From positions 1 to 10,203 of the forward strand of contig CAAFYY010000010.1 in assembly GCA_900767385.1 (NCBI GenBank): a DNA stretch of 10,203 nucleotides. The letters are read 5' to 3'. Below the pieces are notes generated by a model that did not search any database, was not told where the DNA came from, and saw only the letters and a program-made list of their open reading frames with translations. Shown one piece after another: positions 6,287-10,203 of this stretch. This DNA comes from Bacteroidales bacterium. GTDB taxonomy: Bacteria > Bacteroidota > Bacteroidia > Bacteroidales > Paludibacteraceae. Every line of letters begins with the position of its first letter. Position 1 is the first letter of the stretch. The position numbers and the translations under genes were made by a program.

Positions 6287-7681
6287 TTAGTAACCGAGAA
6301 TTTTGAGCATACTGCGATAGCTTTGTTCCTTGGCAAAGAGTTTCGTGGTGTACTCGCCGTCTTTATCACGGTCAATAACCACCAACTTAGGACCAGGAAT
6401 CAGGCAGTGCTGGATACCTCCAAAGCCACTGAGTTCCTCCTGGTAAGCACCCATGTGGAAGAATCCTACGTATTGATCATCCTCACGTTGTGACATCTTA
6501 GGCATAAACACCGCATTAGAATGAGCCTCAGCATTGTAGAAATCCTCACTGTCGCAAGTCAAGCCGCCCATGTGAACGCGCTCGTACTCCTTGTCCCAGT
6601 TGTTGATGGCAAGCAGCACATAGCGTTGGTCGATAGCCCAAGTGTCAGGCAAGGTGGTCATGAAGGAAGAATCAATCATGTTCCAACTCTCTCGGTCGTT
6701 TTGCTGTTTCTGGTTGATTACAGAGTAAAGCATCGCGCCGCTCTCGCCGACAGTGTACGAACCGAATTCTGTGAAGATATTTGGCTCAGGAACACCTGCA
6801 TTCTGACAGATAGACTGAATTTGAGCAACAATTTCTTCAATCATGTATTCATAATCATACTCAAAATCCAGATGGGCCTGGATTGGAAGACCACCGCCGA
6901 TGTTGAGGCTATCCAACTCAGGACAAAGTTTCTTCAACTCACAATATAGGTTGACCGCTTTGCTCAATTCGTTCCAATAATAGGCGGTGTCGCGGATACC
7001 GGTGTTGATGAAGAAGTGGAGCATCTTCAACTCTACGTTCTTATTGTTGGCAATACGTTCTCTGCAGTATGGGAGGATATCGTTGTAGCGGATTCCAAGA
7101 CGTGAGGTATAGAAATCAAACTTAGGTTCTTCCTCGGCAGCCAAACGGATTCCGACTTTAACAGGACCTTTCTCAGGAACTTTAAAGAGATCCAGCTCAA
7201 ATTTATTGTCAAGAATTGGGATTACATTGGTGAAACCTAGTTCCATCAGATGCTCAATATTTTCAACATATTGAGGACGTTTGAAACCGTTACATATGAT
7301 GTAGGTGTCTTTGTTCAAACTGCCAGACTCATACAATGACTCCAAGATGTTGATATCGAAAGCAGAGGACGTCTCTACGTTAACGCCATTCTTCAACACC
7401 TCCTCCATGACAAAAGAGAAGTGCGAACTTTTGGTGCAATAGCAGTAGTTGTAACTGCCCTGATAGTCCACCTTCGCCATCGCCACGTTGAACATACGAC
7501 GCGCCTTCTGGATGTTTTCTCCAATCTTAGGCAAGTAGCTCAAACGCAAAGGAGTACCATATTGTTTGATGATATCCATCAAAGGAATACCGAACCAATA
7601 GAGCTCGCCATCCTCTACAGTAAACTCATCGTTAGGCACCTCAAAGGCCTGTTGAATCAAGTCAATGTACTTGTTCTTCAT
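6287..7681 (-). CDS. Arginine-decarboxylase-like PLP enzyme, fold type III, short form
   Basis: The 464-residue protein belongs to the alanine-racemase-fold decarboxylases (ornithine, diaminopimelate and arginine decarboxylases). Visible landmarks are the PLP lysine K84 in YCTKSSHF, SRLGIRYND (193-201), H222 in LHFFINTGI, the phosphate-binding loop IGGGLP (261-266), E305 in FTEFGSYTV, the catalytic Cys C376 in LTCDSEDF, and GAYQEEL (411-417). All key residues seem present. Biosynthetic arginine decarboxylase SpeA is usually about 630-660 residues, so this is a clearly shorter type. I recall Bacteroidetes homologues of about 465 residues being annotated as arginine decarboxylase. The likely reaction is arginine to agmatine for polyamine synthesis, but the substrate is inferred and another basic amino acid is possible. 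No agmatinase gene is next to it. It stands alone, with its own promoter (7844-7874), a long leader and the shared terminator at 6228-6261. Confidence 0.85.
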   Translation of the reverse strand: MKNKYIDLIQQAFEVPNDEFTVEDGELYWFGIPLMDIIKQYGTPLRLSYLPKIGENIQKARRMFNVAMAKVDYQGSYNYCYCTKSSHFSFVMEEVLKNGVNVETSSAFDINILESLYESGSLNKDTYIICNGFKRPQYVENIEHLMELGFTNVIPILDNKFELDLFKVPEKGPVKVGIRLAAEEEPKFDFYTSRLGIRYNDILPYCRERIANNKNVELKMLHFFINTGIRDTAYYWNELSKAVNLYCELKKLCPELDSLNIGGGLPIQAHLDFEYDYEYMIEEIVAQIQSICQNAGVPEPNIFTEFGSYTVGESGAMLYSVINQKQQNDRESWNMIDSSFMTTLPDTWAIDQRYVLLAINNWDKEYERVHMGGLTCDSEDFYNAEAHSNAVFMPKMSQREDDQYVGFFHMGAYQEELSGFGGIQHCLIPGPKLVVIDRDKDGEYTTKLFAKEQSYRSMLKILGY

Positions 7682-7837
7682 AATTCAGATTAACCAAGTG
7701 TTTTGTTAATACAACTCTTAATTTTATCAATCTACTTCGATTAGTTTGCAAGATTTTTTCCAAACCAATTGACTCGGATTCTTTGTTTTCGTTTAATCCG
7801 TCTCACTTGGATTGTCAAAATCAGTATCCAACAAATC
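7682..7837 (-). other. Long 5' leader of the decarboxylase mRNA with repeats
   Basis: If the promoter at 7844-7874 is used, about 155 untranslated bases precede the start codon. On the minus strand they and the start-site region carry three related nonamers: AATCCGATT (7834-7842), AATCCAAGT (7805-7813) and AATCCGAGT (7772-7780). An inverted partner CGGATT at 7795-7800 could form a 6-bp stem with 7775-7780. CCAAGTG (7694-7700) and CACTTGG (7804-7810) could also pair at long range. I do not recognise a known riboswitch. Regulation by a protein or RNA structure is possible but unproven. Between 7875 and 8015, upstream of the promoter, I see only a 5-bp hairpin, TGTCT/AGACA at 7921-7938. Confidence 0.4.
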
Positions 7838-7843
7838 GGATTG

Positions 7844-7874
7844 CAAAGATAGTTACTTTTGCAAAAACGACAAA
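7844..7874 (-). promoter_or_regulatory. Promoter of the decarboxylase gene
   Basis: On the minus strand, TTTG (7871-7874) is followed after 19 bases by TATCTTTG (7844-7851), an exact two-part Bacteroidetes promoter. The start of transcription should lie near 7837. Confidence 0.7.
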
Positions 7875-8015
7875 GCACTGTGCTTAAAATTGTGCCGACA
7901 TCGGTTAAGTTTATCCTAACTGTCTGTCGTAAAAGACATTCGTTACAAACCAACGATCAACCAGCCCGTCGTCACATCAATTCACCCACGCCATCCGAGC
8001 GATAAGGGCATAGAA

Positions 8016-8060
8016 AAACTCCCTATCCATCCGACCCGAAAGCCGACCGACAGGGAGTTT
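8016..8060 (-). terminator. Terminator of the nadA-lipoprotein operon
   Basis: On the minus strand AAACTCCCT pairs perfectly with AGGGAGTTT over 9 bp, and the second arm runs into TTTTTCT. The loop is long (27 bases) and rich in GTCGG-like words, so it may fold further. It lies 32 bases after the stop codon of the lipocalin-like gene. Confidence 0.7.
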
Positions 8061-8073
8061 ATCTGTTGTAGAC

Positions 8074-8090
8074 CGAAGAATCAGTCTTCG
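8074..8090. repeat. Small hairpin just after the lipoprotein stop codon
   Basis: CGAAGA and TCTTCG pair over 6 bp around a 5-base loop, one base beyond the stop codon at 8092-8094. It has no T run of its own. It may protect the mRNA 3' end or be an extra part of the terminator. Confidence 0.4.
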
Positions 8091-8091
8091 A

Positions 8092-8544
8092 TTAACTGCG
8101 TTTGAGAGTCATGGTTGTCTCATAATCTGAGCCAACGCCATGAACGATGACAAGAGTTGTCTCATCACATTGTTTGATGAGGTAAGGGACAGGATCTGCA
8201 CCAGGAGCCTGGATGAAGTTGACGATATCGCCCTCGATGGTATAAGCCATTTCTGCTTGTTCGACGCCATTGTCGCAAAGCAATACACCACCCTCTTGGA
8301 AGGTGAGTTGGAAGGCAGAGCCACCATACATAGGGGTCATGTCGACAGGATTGGCAGAGCCATTGTCCTGGTAGGCGCTCTCAAGCACCCAGTGACCGAG
8401 GATGACAGTGGCATAGTCGGTTGGTGTGACGTTGCCATTGTCGCCTTCGTTAGGTTTGTTAGGATCGTTTGGTTCGTTGTGACCACAAGCCACAAAGCAA
8501 AGGGCTGCCACGAGGCATGCCATGGTGTAAAAAATCTTTTTCAT
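8092..8544 (-). CDS. Small lipoprotein with a lipocalin-like domain
   Basis: The 150-residue protein starts MKKIFYTMACLVAALCFVAC, a clear lipoprotein signal with C20 as lipid site. A flexible Asn/Pro/Gly/Asp-rich tether covers about residues 21-43. The remaining 105 residues look like a lipocalin-like or similar beta-barrel domain of Bacteroidetes lipoproteins: ILGHWVLESAY, then AFQLTFQEGGVLLC, MAYTIEGDIVNF, TTLVIVHGV and a final TTMTLKR. In these families G-x-W at the start and alternating short strands are typical; the ligand is unknown. It follows nadA by 17 bases, so it is probably cotranscribed, though no shared function is evident. Terminator hairpins follow its stop. Lipoprotein status is firm; the fold is a moderate call. 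Confidence 0.75.
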   Translation of the reverse strand: MKKIFYTMACLVAALCFVACGHNEPNDPNKPNEGDNGNVTPTDYATVILGHWVLESAYQDNGSANPVDMTPMYGGSAFQLTFQEGGVLLCDNGVEQAEMAYTIEGDIVNFIQAPGADPVPYLIKQCDETTLVIVHGVGSDYETTMTLKRS

Positions 8545-8561
8545 AGGTGTTTTTTTTGTTA

Positions 8562-9494
8562 TTATTTACTCATTTCCAACATGCGGAGGATTGGACGAAC
8601 GGCTTTCTCACGGATAGACTCGTCGACGTGAATCTCCGGAGTCTCATTCTTCAAGCAGTCGTAGATTTTCTGCATTGTATTGAGACGCATGTATTTGCAC
8701 TCGTTGCAGCCGCAGGTGCTGTCTACTGGAGGCACTGGGATGAAGCGTTTGTTAGGGCTGCGTTTCTGCATCTCGTGAAGGATGCCGCTTTCGGTGGCCA
8801 CGAGGAATTCCTGCTCGTCGCTCTCGGTAGCGTAGTTGAGCAATGCCTGGGTTGAGCCAACCAAGTCGGCAAGAATCAGCACGGTGTTCTTACACTCTGG
8901 ATGGGCGAGGACTTTAGCATTTGGGTGCTCTTTCTTGAGTTGAACGAGGTGCTCTACGGAGAACTGCTCGTGAACGTGGCAAGCGCCGTCCCAGAGGAGC
9001 ATGTTGCGGCCTGTGATGGAGTTGATATAGCCGCCGAGGTTACGGTCAGGGCCGAAAATCAGTTTGGCATCCTGCGGGAACTGCTCCACGATCTTGCGGG
9101 CGTTGGTAGAGGTGACAACCACATCGGTCACTGCTTTCACGGCAGCGGTAGTGTTGACGTATGAGATGACGGTGTGGTCAGGATGAGCCTTGACAAACTC
9201 TTCGAACTTGTCGGCAGGACAGCTGTCGGCCAAAGAGCAGCCGGCATTCATGTCTGGCACAAGCACTTTTTTGTCTGGGCAGAGGATTTTGGCTGTCTCA
9301 CCCATGAAGTGTACGCCACACATCACGATGATGTCGGCATCTGTCTTGGCTGCCTGCTGAGCGAGGGCGAGGCTATCGCCAACAAAGTCTGCAATATCTT
9401 GAATATCACCAGTCTGATAATAGTGACCCATGATAATCGCATTCTTCTCCTTGCGGAGTCTATTGATTTCTCTTACGAGTTCTGCGTGTTCCAT
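8562..9494 (-). CDS. nadA: Quinolinate synthase
   Basis: The 310-residue enzyme (from the ATG at 9494) condenses iminoaspartate with dihydroxyacetone phosphate to quinolinate, the pyridine precursor of NAD, using an oxygen-sensitive [4Fe-4S] cluster in the cytoplasm. Family signatures are IMGHYYQTGDIQDIADFVGD, MCGVHFMGETAKIL, PDMNAGCSLADSC, YVNTTAAVKA, GPDRNLGGYI and CNECKYMRLNT. The cluster ligands are probably C59, C172 (in WDGACHVHE) and C266 (in CNEC). A TTG three codons upstream (9503) is in frame but too close to the expected transcription start, so the ATG is preferred. Partner genes nadB (aspartate oxidase) and nadC are not in the window. The lipocalin-like gene follows after 17 bases. 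Length and residues look normal. Confidence 0.96.
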   Translation of the reverse strand: MEHAELVREINRLRKEKNAIIMGHYYQTGDIQDIADFVGDSLALAQQAAKTDADIIVMCGVHFMGETAKILCPDKKVLVPDMNAGCSLADSCPADKFEEFVKAHPDHTVISYVNTTAAVKAVTDVVVTSTNARKIVEQFPQDAKLIFGPDRNLGGYINSITGRNMLLWDGACHVHEQFSVEHLVQLKKEHPNAKVLAHPECKNTVLILADLVGSTQALLNYATESDEQEFLVATESGILHEMQKRSPNKRFIPVPPVDSTCGCNECKYMRLNTMQKIYDCLKNETPEIHVDESIREKAVRPILRMLEMSK

Positions 9495-9516
9495 AATGTA
9501 CAATATTTTAGGAGTG

Positions 9517-9549
9517 CAAAGTTAATGTATCTTTTTCAAAATGAGCAAG
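9517..9549 (-). promoter_or_regulatory. Promoter of nadA
   Basis: On the minus strand TAACTTTG (9517-9524) is an exact -7 element. At the right distance of 21 bases upstream lies CTTG (9546-9549), one base off the TTTG consensus. Transcription should start near 9510, leaving a very short leader before the ATG at 9494. No NAD-related operator was recognised. Confidence 0.6.
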
Positions 9550-9574
9550 GATTATGCTATAATTATTGTACAGA

Positions 9575-9611
9575 AACAAGAAAGGCTGCAATATAGACTG
9601 CAGCCCTTGTT
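9575..9611 (-). terminator. Terminator of the cysteine-rich small protein gene
   Basis: GGCTGCA (9584-9590) and TGCAGCC (9599-9605) form a perfect 7-bp stem with an 8-base loop. AACAAG (9575-9580) and CTTGTT (9606-9611) can extend it across a 3-base bulge. On the minus strand the core stem is followed by TTTCTTGTTTCT. It sits 20 bases after the stop codon at 9632 and before the nadA promoter. Confidence 0.75.
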
Positions 9612-9631
9612 GTTGGTGGTATTGAGTAGGC

Positions 9632-10120
9632 TTAAAAATACGTGCCACCGACGAAGACCACAGTATCGGTTGCGGAGTTGAGGTCTAACAACACTTCGTC
9701 ACTGGAATAGCCCTTCAACACGAACTTATAGGTGCCAGGCTCTACGTCTGTAAGACGAACCTCTATGTCCACGGGACACATGCAGGCGGTCAACGGACCA
9801 GAACCGGTCTCGTGTTCGGTCAGTTTGATGGTATTGCCAGAGATTTGAACATTGGCTTTCATGCCTCTGCCACAGTTGCGGGAAGTGCGGCGAACGACCT
9901 TGTAGTTGTCATCACCCTCCCACTCTACCATCAGATAGCAACGGTTTGGATTTTGGGCTACAAGCGAGTCGGCACGAGCGCCCATCTGTTGAACATAGCT
10001 ACCGGATTTGCAACCAGATACAGACACGGTGCTGCCAATTCCGTTCAGACCGTCACAGCAGATAAAGAGTGCGGCAACGGCCACCAAAGCCAAGGCAAAA
10101 ATCACATATTTTGTTTTCAT
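9632..10120 (-). CDS. Cysteine-rich small secreted protein or lipoprotein, function unknown
   Basis: I do not recognise this 162-residue protein. It begins MKTKYVIFALALVAVAALFICC, a hydrophobic export signal ending in two cysteines (C21, C22). Either could be lipidated, but the lipobox is poor because the residue before Cys should be Gly, Ala or Ser. The mature part has five more cysteines (C37, C61, C83, C113, C115, the last two as CMC), enough for disulfides in the periplasm or for a metal site. From about residue 58 the sequence is mostly short beta strands (CYLMVEWEG, KVVRRTSR, NVQISGNTIKL, VDIEVRLTDVEPGTYKFVLKGY, TDTVVFV), suggesting a small beta-sandwich. It appears monocistronic, with a terminator after it and a promoter candidate at the window edge. 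The frame is well supported by signal, start and terminator. Confidence 0.7.
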   Translation of the reverse strand: MKTKYVIFALALVAVAALFICCDGLNGIGSTVSVSGCKSGSYVQQMGARADSLVAQNPNRCYLMVEWEGDDNYKVVRRTSRNCGRGMKANVQISGNTIKLTEHETGSGPLTACMCPVDIEVRLTDVEPGTYKFVLKGYSSDEVLLDLNSATDTVVFVGGTYF

Positions 10121-10130
10121 ACGGCGTCAG

Positions 10131-10146
10131 TTATTATTAATAATAA
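10131..10146. repeat. AT-only 16-bp palindrome in the 5' leader
   Basis: TTATTATTAATAATAA is a perfect palindrome about 10 bases before the start codon of the cysteine-rich gene. A nearby 6-bp hairpin GTCCCG/CGGGAC (10155-10173) lies just upstream. Simple AT sequence makes chance likely for the palindrome; the GC hairpin could be a leader structure or the end of an upstream gene. Confidence 0.35.
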
Positions 10147-10172
10147 TCATTAGTGTCCCGTTAAAATCGGGA

Positions 10173-10203
10173 CGAAGTTAAATTTAATCAAATAGTCCCT
10201 CAA
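10173..10203 (-). promoter_or_regulatory. Candidate promoter of the cysteine-rich gene, cut by the window edge
   Basis: On the minus strand TAACTTCG (10173-10180) is one base off TAnnTTTG. Exactly 20 bases upstream the last three bases of the window read TTG, which would complete TTTG if the next base on plus is A. Part of the -7 box overlaps the hairpin at 10155-10173. Confidence 0.4.

Noticed and set aside
7741..7953. A 70-codon minus-strand open frame upstream of the decarboxylase gene
   Set aside because: It overlaps the promoter and leader, has odd composition (Cys, Arg, Ile rich) with no recognisable motif, and no start signal stands out.
8550..8557. Run of eight T between nadA and the lipoprotein gene as a possible phase-variable tract or terminator
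   Set aside because: On the transcribed minus strand it is a run of A with no hairpin before it, and it lies outside both coding frames, so neither role is supported.
8140..8631. A 163-codon plus-strand open frame over the lipocalin-like gene
   Set aside because: It is antisense to a gene with a clear signal peptide and lipobox, and its sequence shows no domain features.
9174..9596. A 140-codon plus-strand open frame over the start of nadA
   Set aside because: It covers nadA coding sequence, the nadA promoter and part of a terminator hairpin; it is a shadow frame.
10155..10173. GTCCCG/CGGGAC hairpin as a terminator for a gene beyond the window
   Set aside because: Neither side is followed by a T run, and the hairpin overlaps a candidate promoter, so terminator function is not supported.

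Overview
The window reads as a stretch of ordinary chromosome from a Bacteroidales-type bacterium, probably Prevotella or a close relative (genus is a guess). The reasons are several exact or near matches to the Bacteroidetes promoter form (TTTG, 19-21 bases, TAnnTTTG), an almost complete lack of Shine-Dalgarno sequences, many lipoproteins, a DUF5715-type protein, and a secreted jelly-roll surface protein. It holds nine genes, one of them cut by the window edge. No RNA genes, insertion sequences, CRISPR arrays or phage genes were seen.

Layout. Bases 1-405 (minus) are the N-terminal part of a secreted surface protein. A 373-base divergent intergenic region (406-778) carries a promoter for each direction and a perfect dyad. 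Bases 779-6204 (plus) look like one four-gene operon: a HAD-like/transmembrane/DUF5715 (M15-like) fusion protein, a lipoprotein zinc metallopeptidase of M3-like type, dnaN (sliding clamp) and prmC (release-factor methyltransferase). A strong bidirectional hairpin terminator at 6228-6261 separates prmC from a convergent gene for a short fold-III arginine-decarboxylase-like enzyme (6287-7681, minus), which has a well-formed promoter and a leader of about 155 bases with repeats. Next on the minus strand is a nadA-lipocalin-like lipoprotein pair (9494 down to 8092) with its own promoter and terminator hairpins. Last is a small cysteine-rich secreted or lipoprotein gene of unknown function (10120 down to 9632), with a terminator and a promoter that runs to the window edge.

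How they fit together. dnaN and prmC are housekeeping genes of replication and translation, nadA makes quinolinate for NAD, and the decarboxylase probably feeds polyamine synthesis. The least ordinary object is the first gene of the dnaN operon. It appears to place a cytoplasmic HAD-type domain and a periplasmic peptidoglycan-peptidase-like domain on either side of one membrane helix, and it is followed by an exported metallopeptidase and then the clamp gene. No complete new defence or mobile system is visible.
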